Source of the DNA: Pseudomonadota bacterium | GTDB lineage: Bacteria; Pseudomonadota; Alphaproteobacteria; Rhodobacterales; Rhodobacteraceae | Assembly (NCBI GenBank): GCA_021779835.1 | Contig: JAJXZX010000017.1 | Location: forward strand, 1 to 64,000 | Length of the DNA: 64,000 nt | Reading direction: 5' to 3' | Part shown: in pieces, positions 25,368 to 34,432 of the stretch | Position numbering within the stretch: position 1 is the first letter of the stretch | How the letters are laid out: every line of letters begins with the position of its first letter | Program-made: the position numbers and the translations under genes | The notes under the pieces: generated by a model | Database searches by the model: none | What the model was told of the DNA's origin: nothing | The model's input: only the letters and a program-made list of their open reading frames with translations

Positions 25368-25395
25368 GGCCTGTGGGGTAACCTGCGGGCCTTTT
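25368..25395 (+). terminator. Intrinsic terminator after the NDUFS4-like gene
   Basis: GGCCTGTGGG (25368-25377) pairs, with a few wobbles, with CCTGCGGGCC (25382-25391) around a 4-nt loop and is followed by TTTT. Confidence 0.6.
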
Positions 25396-25573
25396 CGTTG
25401 TGTAGGTGTGTGCCGCGCTGCCCATGGTTGGGATTTGGCGCTACGGCAACGTCGCCAGCCGGCATTTGCCGCCAAGCCCATGTGTTTAGGATAGGAATTG
25501 CATTCCTCGTTGGGAATGTTAACCTAATCGAAACAAAAAACGGCAAGAAACGATTATTGGGCAGGCTACCGAC

Positions 25574-26641
25574 ATGAGAACGGGCTATCGTGGCACGTTT
25601 GTCATTTCTTGGACGCAAACGGAACTGGACGGCATCGTGGCCGCTCCTCTGGATTTGCTGGTCGTCGGCGCAACTTGGCGTTGGACGGGTGAAGCGGTTC
25701 GGGTGGATGGGCCGCAGGGGCTTCTGGTTCTGTCGGGCGACCCGGAGGCGGCAGACGTACGTCGGCGAGCCGCGCATATGGTGCGCCGGCTGGTCGGCAC
25801 GGCATTGGCGGAACGACCGCAGGTGCATGAGCAAGCCGAAGATGACGATGTTCCCGACCGTGGCTTTGTTCTGACCGATGGCCGCCGCAGTTTTTTCGCG
25901 ACGCTGATCGAGGCGAAGGGTCAAGGGGCGCGGTTGTTGATGTTTGTCGGCGAGGTTCCTCAGGAGAGCGCGGACCTGTGGGTGGTGCGCACGAGTGTGG
26001 GACTGGAGCCCCCGGTGGCGGATAACCCTTTGGCTGGCGGCGTTATTTGTTTCACGCCGGGCACGCGGATCACCACGCCGGACGGGCCAAAGCTGATCGA
26101 AACCTTGCGGCCGGGCGATGTGATCCAGACCAAGGATGATGGCCCGCAGCCGATCCTGTGGGCGGGCAGTCGGCGGATGACGGGCGCGCGGCTGTTCGCG
26201 ATGCCGCACCTGCGCCCGGTGCGTGTGCGGATGGGCGCGCTGGGGGCAGGGCGGCCTGACGGAGATCTGGTTATTTCGCCTCAGCACCGGCTTTTGGTGA
26301 AGGGTCCGTCGGCGCAGGCGTTGTTCAACGTGCCGGAAGTGCTGGTCGCGGCCTGCGATCTGGTTAACGACCGCTCGATCCTGATCGATAGTGCGCTGAA
26401 AGAGGTCACCTACGTCCATATCCTGCTGGAGCGGCATCAGGTGGTGTGGGCGAACGGGCTGGAGACGGAAAGTTTCCACCCCTCCAACACCTCGCTCGAG
26501 ACGGTGAACCCGGTGCAGCGGAGCGAGTTGCTGTCGATCTTTCCGGGGATCGATACCGACCCCAACCGTTATGGCGGGTTTGCGCGCCGAAATCTGACGG
26601 CGACCGAGGCGGCAATCCTGCGCCACGATACGGCGGCTTAG
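25574..26641 (+). CDS. Hint-domain protein, copy 1
   Basis: This 355-aa protein has a Hint (hedgehog/intein) domain of the Hint_2 type in its second half. The domain starts at the nucleophile in [20 protein letters not shown] (Cys near residue 158) and continues with [30 protein letters not shown] and [15 protein letters not shown]. The N-terminal 150 residues are not assigned. Such proteins are frequent in Rhodobacteraceae, where the domain may act in self-processing of secreted proteins. Here no export signal or C-extein is evident. A weaker relative without the Cys lies at 62891. An AT-rich promoter-like region precedes it. Confidence 0.72.
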   Translation: MRTGYRGTFVISWTQTELDGIVAAPLDLLVVGATWRWTGEAVRVDGPQGLLVLSGDPEAADVRRRAAHMVRRLVGTALAERPQVHEQAEDDDVPDRGFVLTDGRRSFFATLIEAKGQGARLLMFVGEVPQESADLWVVRTSVGLEPPVADNPLAGGVICFTPGTRITTPDGPKLIETLRPGDVIQTKDDGPQPILWAGSRRMTGARLFAMPHLRPVRVRMGALGAGRPDGDLVISPQHRLLVKGPSAQALFNVPEVLVAACDLVNDRSILIDSALKEVTYVHILLERHQVVWANGLETESFHPSNTSLETVNPVQRSELLSIFPGIDTDPNRYGGFARRNLTATEAAILRHDTAA

Positions 26642-26834
26642 GCGTCGGTTCGCCATTGACACCCCTTGGATCGGCTGTATAAGCCGCACTTCATCCCGGC
26701 CCGAAATGGCCGGGCTTTCATTTGGTGTTGGTGGACCTCGCAAGGGGAAGCCTGTCGCCCGCGCCCGGAAACGGGTCTGGGAAAGGACAACGCCCTTCAT
26801 CGGCTGCAAGGCCACCCTTAGAAGGAGATCAGCG

Positions 26835-27455
26835 GTGACCAAACGCACCTCTGCCAAGCATAAAATTGACCGCCGTATGGGCGAAAACATCTGGGGCCGC
26901 GCCAAGTCGCCGCTGAACAAGCGCGAATATGGTCCGGGCCAGCATGGTCAACGCCGCAAGAACAAGCTGTCTGACTTTGGCACCCAACTGCGTGCCAAGC
27001 AGAAACTGAAGGGTTACTACGGCGACCTGACCGAAAAGCAATTCCGCAAGATCTATGGCGAAGCTGAGCGTGTCAAAGGCGACACCGGCGAGAACCTCGT
27101 GGGTCTGTTGGAGCGTCGTCTGGACGCGATCGTTTACCGCGCGAAATTCGTGCCGACCGTGTTCGCGGCGCGTCAGTTCGTGAACCACGGCCACGTTCTG
27201 GTCAACGGCAAGCGCGTCAACATCGCGTCCTACCGCGTGTCGGAAGGTGACGTTGTCGAGATTCGCCAGAAGTCCAAGCAGCTGGCGATCGTGCTGGAAG
27301 CCGTGGCGCTGGTAGAGCGTGACGTGCCGGATTACATTGAGGTCGATCATTCCAAAATGACCGCGAAGTTCGTGCGTCAACCGACGCTGGGCGATGTGCC
27401 CTATCCGGTCCAGATGGAACCGAACCTCGTCGTCGAATATTACGCGAAGAACTGA
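26835..27455 (+). CDS. rpsD: Small-subunit ribosomal protein S4
   Basis: This 206-aa protein is S4, which binds 16S rRNA early in 30S assembly. It starts with a GTG at 26835 ([20 protein letters not shown]) preceded by AAGGAGATCAGC. The N-domain has the [14 protein letters not shown] segment, and the S4 RNA-binding domain is at about 95-160 ([20 protein letters not shown], then [16 protein letters not shown]). An in-frame ATG at 26706 would add 43 residues foreign to S4, so I reject it. The gene is monocistronic, with an intrinsic terminator 27 bp after the stop. Confidence 0.97.
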   Translation: MTKRTSAKHKIDRRMGENIWGRAKSPLNKREYGPGQHGQRRKNKLSDFGTQLRAKQKLKGYYGDLTEKQFRKIYGEAERVKGDTGENLVGLLERRLDAIVYRAKFVPTVFAARQFVNHGHVLVNGKRVNIASYRVSEGDVVEIRQKSKQLAIVLEAVALVERDVPDYIEVDHSKMTAKFVRQPTLGDVPYPVQMEPNLVVEYYAKN

Positions 27456-27482
27456 TCTCTCGCGGATGGATTGCCTACGGAA

Positions 27483-27510
27483 GGGCTGCACCATCTGGTG
27501 CGGCCCTTTT
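27483..27510 (+). terminator. rpsD intrinsic terminator
   Basis: GGGCTGCACC (27483-27492) and GGTGCGGCCC (27497-27506) form a stem with an ATCT loop, followed by TTTT. Confidence 0.8.
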
Positions 27511-27559
27511 GCTATGACTGGGGCGTGTTTTCGTAAGGTAGATGCCGCGCGCGGTGCCG

Positions 27560-27663
27560 CTAAAGCGATTTCGATTCATTCTGAATTGCACGCCTGCCTC
27601 AGCCCCTGTTTTCGCGGGATTTATCTACGAAAACTGGTTCCCACTTTTCGGAAATCGCTTTAG
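27560..27663. repeat. 104-bp MITE-like element with 13-bp terminal inverted repeats
   Basis: Perfect 13-bp ends, CTAAAGCGATTTC (27560-27572) and GAAATCGCTTTAG (27651-27663), bracket 78 bp that include CATTCTGAATTG and AAAACTGGTTCCCACTTTTC. The latter resembles intergenic palindromes I recall from other alphaproteobacteria. There is no coding content and no clear target duplication. It lies between rpsD and hisC. Confidence 0.65.
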
Positions 27664-27690
27664 AACCTGCCCGAGACATCGGAGATGATT

Positions 27691-28779
27691 ATGAACGACG
27701 CGATCCGCCCGCAGCCCGGTATTCTGGACATTGCACTTTACGAGGGCGGGCAGGCGCATGTCGCGGGCGTGTCTAATGTGGTGAAGCTGTCGTCGAATGA
27801 GAACCCCTTTGGCCCGTCGGAAAAGGCCAAGGAGGCGTTTCTGCGCTCGGTCCACACCCTGCACCGCTACCCCTCGACCGATCATTCCAGCCTGCGCAGT
27901 GCGATTGCCGAGGTGCATGGGCTGGATGCAGAGCGCATCATTTGCGGCGTCGGCTCGGATGAGATCATTACCTTTCTGTGTCAGGCCTATGCCGGACCGA
28001 AGGATGAGGTGGTGTATACCGAACACGGCTTCCTGATGTACAAGATCTCGGCTTTGGCGGTGGGTGCCACGCCCGTCGCGGTGCCAGAGCGGGATCGCAC
28101 CACGGATGTCGATGCGATCCTGAAGGCCTGCACCAAGCGGACCAAGCTGGTGTTTCTGGCCAACCCGAACAACCCGACCGGCACCATGATTGGCGCAGGC
28201 GAGGTGGCGCGGCTGGCGGCTGGGTTGCCTCCGCAAGCGATCCTTGTGCTGGACGGCGCCTATGCGGAATATGTGCCGGGCTATGATGGCGGCGCGGGTC
28301 TCGTCGAAGCGCGCGACAATGTCGTGATGACGCGGACTTTCTCGAAAATCTACGGTCTGGGCGGGTTGCGCATTGGTTGGGGCTATGGCCCCAAGCAGAT
28401 CATTGACGTGCTGAGCCGCGTGCGCGGGCCGTTCAACCTGTCGACTACCCAGTTGGAGACCGCCGAGGCCGCCGTTCGCGATCAAGAGCATGTTGCCAAG
28501 TGCCGCGCCGAAAATGCGCGGATGCGGCGTTGGCTGGCCGAGGCTTTGGCAGAGCATGGCGTGCCCTCTGACACCTCTACCGCGAACTTCATTCTGGCCC
28601 GGTTCGCCGATACGGGCGAGGCAGAGGCCTGCGACGATTACCTGAAATCTCAAGGGCTTATCGTGCGACGGGTCGGGGGCTACGGCTTGCCGCATTGCCT
28701 GCGCATCACCGTGGGCGACGAGGCTGCGTGCCGTCGCATTGCCCATGCCGTGGGGCAATTCAAAGGCCAGCGCGGATGA
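27691..28779 (+). CDS. hisC: Histidinol-phosphate aminotransferase
   Basis: This 362-aa class I/II aminotransferase fits HisC. HisC converts imidazole-acetol phosphate to histidinol phosphate and often doubles as aromatic aminotransferase. It shows [11 protein letters not shown] near the N-terminus, [20 protein letters not shown], the PLP-Lys in [20 protein letters not shown], and the phosphate Arg near [22 protein letters not shown] lies 6 bp before the ATG at 27691. The next gene, arogenate/prephenate dehydrogenase, overlaps by 4 bp. The pair therefore probably serves tyrosine synthesis as well as histidine. Confidence 0.9.
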   Translation: MNDAIRPQPGILDIALYEGGQAHVAGVSNVVKLSSNENPFGPSEKAKEAFLRSVHTLHRYPSTDHSSLRSAIAEVHGLDAERIICGVGSDEIITFLCQAYAGPKDEVVYTEHGFLMYKISALAVGATPVAVPERDRTTDVDAILKACTKRTKLVFLANPNNPTGTMIGAGEVARLAAGLPPQAILVLDGAYAEYVPGYDGGAGLVEARDNVVMTRTFSKIYGLGGLRIGWGYGPKQIIDVLSRVRGPFNLSTTQLETAEAAVRDQEHVAKCRAENARMRRWLAEALAEHGVPSDTSTANFILARFADTGEAEACDDYLKSQGLIVRRVGGYGLPHCLRITVGDEAACRRIAHAVGQFKGQRG

Positions 28780-29696
28780 CGGTGATCTACGACAAGGTCG
28801 CCTTGCTCGGGTTGGGGCTGATCGCCTCGTCGATGGCACATGCGATGCGGGCGGGCGGTTTGGTGCGCGAAATTTCGGGCCATGCACGCACCGCAGACAC
28901 GCGGGCAGTCGCGCTGGAAATCGCGATCTGCGACACTGTTCACGCATCGGCTGCCGAAGCGGTGCGGGACGCTGATCTCGTCGTGCTTGCGGTTCCGGTG
29001 GGTGCGATGGGGGCGATCGCCGCCGAGATTGCGCCGTTTCTGAAGCCTGGGGCAACGGTGACGGACGTTGGCTCGGTCAAGCAGTCGGTGATAGACGCGG
29101 TGGCGCCGCATATGCCGCCGTCGGTGCATTTTGTGCCGGGCCACCCGATCGCGGGGACCGAATATTCCGGGCCGCGCGCGGGCTTTGCCACATTGTTTCA
29201 GAACCGCTGGTGGTTGCTGACCCCCTTGGCGCAAGCCGACATGGCGGCGGTTGCGCGGCTGCGTGCGCTGCTGGAGGCGATGGGCGCGAAGGTGGATGAG
29301 ATGGACGCCCCGCACCATGATCTGGTGTTGGCGGTGACCAGCCATACACCGCACCTGATCGCTTACACGATGGTCGGTGTGGCTGACGATCTGCGCCGCG
29401 TGACGGACAGCGAAGTCATCAAGTATTCCGCCGCCGGGTTTCGCGACTTCACGCGTATTGCGGCCAGTGATCCGACCATGTGGCGCGATGTGTTTCTGAA
29501 CAACAAGGACGCGACGCTAGAGATCCTCGGGCGCTTTACCGAAGAGCTTTTCGCGCTGCAACGCGCCATTCGCACCGGCGACGGCGATCATCTTTTTGAG
29601 TATTTCACCCGCACCCGCGCCATTCGCCGCGGTATTATCGAAGCCGGTCAGGATACGGCGGCGCCGGATTTTGGGCGGTCCGCGGAAAAAACCTGA
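28776..29696 (+). CDS. tyrC: Prephenate/arogenate dehydrogenase
   Basis: This 306-aa NAD(P)-dependent enzyme makes 4-hydroxyphenylpyruvate from prephenate or tyrosine from arogenate. The N-terminal Rossmann motif reads [18 protein letters not shown]. The catalytic region has [13 protein letters not shown] with its His near residue 125, and the helical dimer domain follows ([32 protein letters not shown]). The ATG overlaps hisC (ATGA). Its stop lies 15 bp from that of the convergent DUF2125 gene, with no room for a long terminator. Confidence 0.9.
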   Translation: MTVIYDKVALLGLGLIASSMAHAMRAGGLVREISGHARTADTRAVALEIAICDTVHASAAEAVRDADLVVLAVPVGAMGAIAAEIAPFLKPGATVTDVGSVKQSVIDAVAPHMPPSVHFVPGHPIAGTEYSGPRAGFATLFQNRWWLLTPLAQADMAAVARLRALLEAMGAKVDEMDAPHHDLVLAVTSHTPHLIAYTMVGVADDLRRVTDSEVIKYSAAGFRDFTRIAASDPTMWRDVFLNNKDATLEILGRFTEELFALQRAIRTGDGDHLFEYFTRTRAIRRGIIEAGQDTAAPDFGRSAEKT

Positions 29697-29711
29697 CGCG
29701 AACGCTGACGC

Positions 29712-30716
29712 TTACTGCCATAGCGGCAGGCGCGGCACCGGGCCAAGTGGCAGGGGCCCGAAGCTCATCCAGCCTTTGTTGATTTCCAGCGGCAGGTCCA
29801 CGGTGGTCGGATCGCCGCCGCTTTTGGCCAGCGTGTCGAGCATATTTTGCCAAGTCGGCGCCATTTCCGGGCGGATCAGGCCAAGGGCCGCCGCAGCGCC
29901 AATCATCGCGCGCCAGTTTTTTGCCCGCAGGTCGATGCGGCCCTCTGGGGTTCCGTCTGGGGTAAAGGTCAGCTTGCCGGTGGCGGACAGCACCATATCG
30001 CCCCATGTCAGATGCGATTCCTTGATCGTAAGGTCTGTCAGGCGTGGCTTGGTGCGCGCGGCATGGCGGTCAAGCGCCGCGCTGAATCCAGCCTCGGCGT
30101 CAAGGTGGATCTGCTCGATCGTGGAAGGAAGGGCGCCGTTGGGGTCAAGCTGGGCCTTGAAGGCGGGGGAAAGCGTGAGGCGGTCCGCCTCCACCCCGAT
30201 CTCATGTGCGAAGCGGCGGTCGGGCATCTGGCGGGTCGCAAAGCGGAACTGATCCATCGTGCCGCCCCAGCCAGCGGTGGAGGTCAGCCCGAGTTTGTCG
30301 GCCACTACGACGATTTCATCAAGCGCGAAGGCAAGGCCGGGCACAAAGGCGAGGCTTGCCCGCATCGTGTCCGAGGTGACGCTCAGGGTGCCGTCGGGTG
30401 TGGCCAGCGTTTGCTGGTGGGGCAGGGCGGCAATGAAGTGGTAGGGGTTGTAGCTGAGCGCCAAAAGCTGCGCGAAGGGCGCGCGCCAGGTGATGCCAGA
30501 CGCCGGATCGCCAAGCGCGATGTCGTTGACGGTCAGGTCAAAGCGGCTGGGGAAGCCCTCGACGGCGAGGCTGGAATAGGTGGCGGTTCGACCTTCGGCT
30601 GTTTGGCGCGCGAAGAGGGCGGTAACGGCGCGCTGTTCTGCAGTGGAGCCTACAAACCACCAGCCGCCCCAGAACGCCGCAAGCACAAAAACGATGATAG
30701 TAATGAACCGCATCAT
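29712..30716 (-). CDS. DUF2125 domain protein, membrane-anchored
   Basis: This 334-aa protein of the DUF2125 family (PF09898) has no known function. A single N-terminal hydrophobic helix (FITIIVFVLAAFWGGWWFVG, about 4-23) likely anchors it in the inner membrane with the rest in the periplasm. The body is beta-rich, with AsmA-like wording (GFPSRFDLTVNDIALGDP, GKLTFTPDGTPEGRIDLRAK). ATG 30716 or 30713 could start it. It is convergent with tyrC and divergent from the ChaC-like gene. Confidence 0.8.
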   Translation of the reverse strand: MMRFITIIVFVLAAFWGGWWFVGSTAEQRAVTALFARQTAEGRTATYSSLAVEGFPSRFDLTVNDIALGDPASGITWRAPFAQLLALSYNPYHFIAALPHQQTLATPDGTLSVTSDTMRASLAFVPGLAFALDEIVVVADKLGLTSTAGWGGTMDQFRFATRQMPDRRFAHEIGVEADRLTLSPAFKAQLDPNGALPSTIEQIHLDAEAGFSAALDRHAARTKPRLTDLTIKESHLTWGDMVLSATGKLTFTPDGTPEGRIDLRAKNWRAMIGAAAALGLIRPEMAPTWQNMLDTLAKSGGDPTTVDLPLEINKGWMSFGPLPLGPVPRLPLWQ

Positions 30717-30776
30717 GGCCCCTTTTCCCCGCGCGACTGCTGTTGTTTACAGGGGGGGCAATCGGAGGACCAGCGC

Positions 30777-31328
30777 ATGAACAACACGACCCTGTGGGTT
30801 TTTGGCTATGGGTCGCTGATCTGGCATCCCGGGTTCGAGGTGGCAGAGCGGCAGATCGCGCGGTTGGATGGCTGGCGGCGCTCGTTTTGTATGCTGTCGA
30901 TCCATCATCGCGGCACCGAGGCCGATCCTGGGCTGGTGCTGGCGCTGGACGCGGCACCAGAGGCCGCCTGCGAGGGCGTCGCGTTCCGGGTGCAGCCGGG
31001 GCTGGAGGCGGAAACGCTGGCGCTGCTGCGCGAACGCGAGCTGATCTCGTCGGCCTATCTTGAGACGCATCAGGCGGTCGATCTGCGCGATGGTCGAAAG
31101 GTCGAAGCGCTGACTTTTGTGATTGACCCCGATCACGTGCAATATTGCGGTGGCCTTGATCTGGAGGATCAGGCGCAGCGCATTGCGCATGCCGTGGGTG
31201 GGCGCGGGCCGAATTGCGATTACCTCTATAATACCGCCGCGCATTTGGCGGATCTGGGCATCGAAGACCCCGACCTTAGCCAGTTGGCCGCGCGGGTGCG
31301 CTCGATTCGCGCAAAGGCGCAACTCTAG
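30777..31328 (+). CDS. Gamma-glutamylcyclotransferase, ChaC family
   Basis: This 183-aa protein should act on glutathione, releasing 5-oxoproline and Cys-Gly. The substrate-binding loop VFGYGSLIWHPGFE sits at residues 8-21. RSFCMLSIHHRGTEADPGLV and NCDYLYNTAAHLADLGIED are typical ChaC stretches. The ATG at 30777 has GGAGGACCAGCGC before it. The open frame runs far upstream, but only this start matches the family. It is monocistronic. Confidence 0.85.
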   Translation: MNNTTLWVFGYGSLIWHPGFEVAERQIARLDGWRRSFCMLSIHHRGTEADPGLVLALDAAPEAACEGVAFRVQPGLEAETLALLRERELISSAYLETHQAVDLRDGRKVEALTFVIDPDHVQYCGGLDLEDQAQRIAHAVGGRGPNCDYLYNTAAHLADLGIEDPDLSQLAARVRSIRAKAQL

Positions 31329-31415
31329 TCCCGCCCAAACCGATTTGCGGGTTGGCATGTCGCGCGCCGCCCCCTATTGTTTCTGCAACAAAGACAAGGG
31401 TCAGGACCGGTCCAC

Positions 31416-32738
31416 ATGGACAAGCCCATGCGTGAGGCAGCGCCGAATTTCTCTCAACCCATCCGGCAGATCGTGACCATGTGTATCGTGGTTGCGCTGG
31501 TGCTGATCGGGGCGACGCTGGCGTGGACACGCCTTTCGGTGGTGTTCTACGCCAACCCTTATCTCAACTCGGCGATCATCGTGGTGTTCGCGATCGGTGT
31601 GATCGCGTGTTTCGCACAAGCGATCCAGATTTCATCCTCGGTGCGTTGGATTGTCGATTTCACCTCTAACGTGCCGGGGCATGACGAGGTGCGGGTTCCG
31701 CAACTTCTGGCACCGCTTGCGTCGCTGCTGCGTTCGCGCGGCGCACGGTCGCAGATCAGCGGCACGGCGGGGACTAATATCCTTGACTCCGTGGCGACGC
31801 GGATCGACGAGGCGCGTGATTTCACGCGGTATCTAACCAACCTGCTGATCTTCTTTGGCCTGCTTGGCACCTTCTGGGGGCTGGCGACCACGGTGCCGGC
31901 GGTGGTGGAAACCATCCGCTCGCTTGCCCCGAAAGAAGGCGAGACGGCGGCGCAGGTGTTCGCAAAACTGATGGGTGGCTTGCAAACCCAGCTTGGCGGT
32001 ATGGGGATGGCGTTCTCCTCATCCCTGCTGGGATTGGCTGGCTCGCTGGTGATCGGTCTGCTGGAATTGTTCGCCAGCCACGGGCAGAACCGCTTTTACC
32101 GCGAGTTGGAGGAGTGGCTGTCCTCGATCACGCGCATCGGTTTTGCGGGCGCGGATGGCGAGGGCGGCTTTGATCAGGGCGTTCTGATGGGCGTGCTCGA
32201 TCACATGGCCGAGCAGATGGACGCGCTGCAAAAGCTGTTTGTGCAGACCGAGGCGGGCCGGGCCGGCACGGACGGACAGATTGGGCAGTTGGTGGCTGCG
32301 GTCGGGCATCTGACCACGCGGCTAGAGGCGCGCACGGGCGAGGATACGACGGCTGCTCTGGAGCGGATTGCCGATGCGCAAGACAAGGTCGCGGATGCCC
32401 AGCAACGGGTTATCGACGCGCTTGATCGTAATGTCGCGCGGCAGGAACGCATTGCCGACGGGATCGAGCGTAACTCTGACCGGCAAGACCGCGTGGTGCA
32501 TGGGCAGGAACGGCTGATTGCGTCGCTTGATGGCCGCGGTGAGGCGGGGGGCGAGCACACCGATGCGGAAAGCCGGATGCGGCTTCGCTCGATCGACGTG
32601 CAATTGCTGCGGATTCTGGAAGAGATTTCGGCCGGACGGCAGGAAAGCATCACAGATCTGCGTGGCGATCTGGCCGCGCTGACCGCTGCGATCCGACAAT
32701 TGTCGCGCGGGGGCGTGACGCCAACGGGGCGGGGCTAA
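31416..32738 (+). CDS. MotA/TolQ/ExbB-type proton channel protein with long tail
   Basis: This 440-aa inner-membrane protein has four predicted helices: about 18-39, 49-69, 137-160 and 197-222. The last two (NLLIFFGLLGTFWGLATTVP and GMAFSSSLLGLAGSLVIGLL) carry the MotA/ExbB pattern. The C-terminal 200 residues are an extended helical tail with short heptad-like repeats (RQERIADGIERNSDRQDRV). It is followed 3 bp later by an OmpA-domain partner with a MotB-like helix. The pair looks like a proton-driven stator-type complex. The work it drives is unknown. Confidence 0.8.
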   Translation: MDKPMREAAPNFSQPIRQIVTMCIVVALVLIGATLAWTRLSVVFYANPYLNSAIIVVFAIGVIACFAQAIQISSSVRWIVDFTSNVPGHDEVRVPQLLAPLASLLRSRGARSQISGTAGTNILDSVATRIDEARDFTRYLTNLLIFFGLLGTFWGLATTVPAVVETIRSLAPKEGETAAQVFAKLMGGLQTQLGGMGMAFSSSLLGLAGSLVIGLLELFASHGQNRFYRELEEWLSSITRIGFAGADGEGGFDQGVLMGVLDHMAEQMDALQKLFVQTEAGRAGTDGQIGQLVAAVGHLTTRLEARTGEDTTAALERIADAQDKVADAQQRVIDALDRNVARQERIADGIERNSDRQDRVVHGQERLIASLDGRGEAGGEHTDAESRMRLRSIDVQLLRILEEISAGRQESITDLRGDLAALTAAIRQLSRGGVTPTGRG

Positions 32739-32741
32739 GCG

Positions 32742-34352
32742 ATGGGACTGTCGCGCCGGGGCAGCCGCGCAGAGGCACCGACTTGGCCCGGTTTTGTCGA
32801 CGCGCTGAGTTCGCTGTTGCTGGTCCTGATGTTCGTGCTGACGATCTTCATGATCGTGCAGTTCGTTCTGCGCGATACGATCAGCACGCAGAACACCGAG
32901 CTGGGCTCGCTCAGCGAACAGGTTGCGAGCCTTGCCGATGCGCTGGGGCTGGCCAAGCTGGACGCGGCGAAGGCCAAGGATCAGATCGGCCAACTGACCA
33001 GCCAACTTGCCGATGCCAAGGGCAAGGCGGACCAGCAATCGGCGCTGATCGCGACGCTGAATAGCCAGTTGACGGCACGGCAGGGTGAATTAACGCAGGC
33101 GCAGGCAAAGATCACCTCGTTTGAGGCGCAGGTGGCAAGCCTGCTGGCGGATCGCGATGCCGCGCGTGGGCAGGTGGCGGCGCTGGGGGCGCAGGTCACC
33201 GATCTGACCGCTGCGCGCGACAAGTTGCAGACGGAACAGGACGCCCTGAACCTCGCCGTCGCGAAAGCGCGGAGCGAGGTTGATGCGCAGACCGAAGCGG
33301 CGCGCCTTGCCGCCGCGCGCACCGAGGCGTTGCAGGCGCTGATCGCGGATCTGCACAATCGGGCAGATACGTCGGCGGCGGCGCTGTCGGATGCTGAAAA
33401 GCAACAGATCACCGATGCGGCGGCAGCCGATGCTTTGCGGGCAAAGCTGAAGGACTCACAGGCAGAGTTGACCGCAATGACGCTGGCGCTGGAGGCGCAG
33501 CGCAAGAAGGCGGAGGACACGCTGACCCTGCTCGCTGCGGCGCGGGCGGCGGCGGATCGGGCGACGCAAACCCAGATGACCGAAGCGCAGAAGCAGGCGG
33601 CGCTGCTGTCTGTCGCCAATGACGCGCTGTCGAAAGAGCAGGTGAAATCGGCGGAAAGCGCGCGGCAGGTTGAGCTTTTGAACCAACAAGTCGCGGCCCT
33701 GCGCACGCAGTTGCAGGCATTGCAGGGTATATTGGATGCCTCTGCCGCGAAGGATAAGCAGAACTCTGTGCAAATTCAGGCTCTTGGTAGCCAGTTGAAC
33801 GCAGCGCTGGCCCAAGTGGCGGACGAGCAAAAGCGACGCGCCGATCTGGAAGCGGCGGCGCGACTGAAGCTGGAGGCGGAGAACAAGAACCTATCGAACT
33901 ACCGCTCAGAATTCTTTGGCAAGGTTTCGGCGGTGATGGCGGGGGTGAGCGGGGTCAAGGTGGTCGGTGACCGCTTTGTCTTCTCATCAGAAGTGCTGTT
34001 CCCGCCCGGTTCTGCCGATCTTTCCCCGGCGGGACAGGCGGAAATTGCCAAGGTCGTGGCAATCCTCCAGGAGGTGGCGGCGCAGATTCCTCCGGGCATC
34101 AATTGGATCCTTCAGGTCAATGGCTTCACCGACAACCAGCCCCTGTCGGGAACCGGGCAGTTCCACGATAACTGGGAGCTCAGCACCGCGCGGGCGCTGT
34201 CGGTCGTTCACTACATGGTAAACGGGCTGCATTTCCCGCCAGACAGGCTCGCGGCGACCGGCTTTGGCGAGTTCCAGCCGGTGGCGACCGGTGACACGCC
34301 GGAGGCGCGTGCGCAGAACCGCCGGATCGAGTTGAAGCTGACCGAAAAGTAG
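32742..34352 (+). CDS. MotB/OmpA-like peptidoglycan-binding protein with coiled coil
   Basis: This 536-aa protein has one N-terminal membrane helix (FVDALSSLLLVLMFVLTIFM, about 18-37) that includes an Asp in the position of the proton-binding Asp of MotB. A very long Ala/Gln/Lys-rich coiled coil (about 50-390) follows, then a C-terminal OmpA domain (about 400-536: VLFPPGSADLSPAGQAEIAK, NGFTDNQPLSG, GFGEFQPVATGDTPEARAQN, RRIEL) that would grip peptidoglycan. With the ExbB-like gene it should form a wall-anchored ion-driven machine. A bidirectional terminator follows. Confidence 0.82.
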   Translation: MGLSRRGSRAEAPTWPGFVDALSSLLLVLMFVLTIFMIVQFVLRDTISTQNTELGSLSEQVASLADALGLAKLDAAKAKDQIGQLTSQLADAKGKADQQSALIATLNSQLTARQGELTQAQAKITSFEAQVASLLADRDAARGQVAALGAQVTDLTAARDKLQTEQDALNLAVAKARSEVDAQTEAARLAAARTEALQALIADLHNRADTSAAALSDAEKQQITDAAAADALRAKLKDSQAELTAMTLALEAQRKKAEDTLTLLAAARAAADRATQTQMTEAQKQAALLSVANDALSKEQVKSAESARQVELLNQQVAALRTQLQALQGILDASAAKDKQNSVQIQALGSQLNAALAQVADEQKRRADLEAAARLKLEAENKNLSNYRSEFFGKVSAVMAGVSGVKVVGDRFVFSSEVLFPPGSADLSPAGQAEIAKVVAILQEVAAQIPPGINWILQVNGFTDNQPLSGTGQFHDNWELSTARALSVVHYMVNGLHFPPDRLAATGFGEFQPVATGDTPEARAQNRRIELKLTEK

Positions 34353-34390
34353 ACCGGCGCGGGTATCGGAGGTGCTGGCTAAAGAAAAAC

Positions 34391-34414
34391 CCCCGCGACC
34401 TTTCGGGCGCGGGG
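34391..34414. terminator. Bidirectional terminator between OmpA-like gene and clpA
   Basis: CCCCGCG (34391-34397) pairs with CGCGGGG (34408-34414). The minus strand ends in GTTTTTC, favouring clpA termination. Confidence 0.65.
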
Positions 34415-34432
34415 CAATTTCAAATCCGTCCG

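Noticed and set aside
25574..26641. Intein inside a host gene
   Set aside because: No flanking extein continues a known protein, and no homing endonuclease or C-terminal splicing His-Asn is seen; the Hint domain is at the end of a stand-alone protein.
26706..26834. N-terminal extension of ribosomal protein S4
   Set aside because: The extra 43 codons do not resemble S4, and AAGGAG sits just before the GTG at 26835.
29847..30776. Long upstream extension of the ChaC-like gene
   Set aside because: It runs opposite the DUF2125 gene and has no family similarity; the family start with its own ribosome site is at 30777.
32370..32560. CRISPR-like or tandem DNA repeat in the ExbB-like tail
   Set aside because: The repetition is at protein level (short heptads with Asp, Arg, Gln), without conserved DNA repeats or spacers.
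31416..34352. Zorya anti-phage system
   Set aside because: Only the ZorA/ZorB-like motor half is present. No ZorC, ZorD helicase or ZorE nuclease lies nearby, and the flanks are housekeeping genes.
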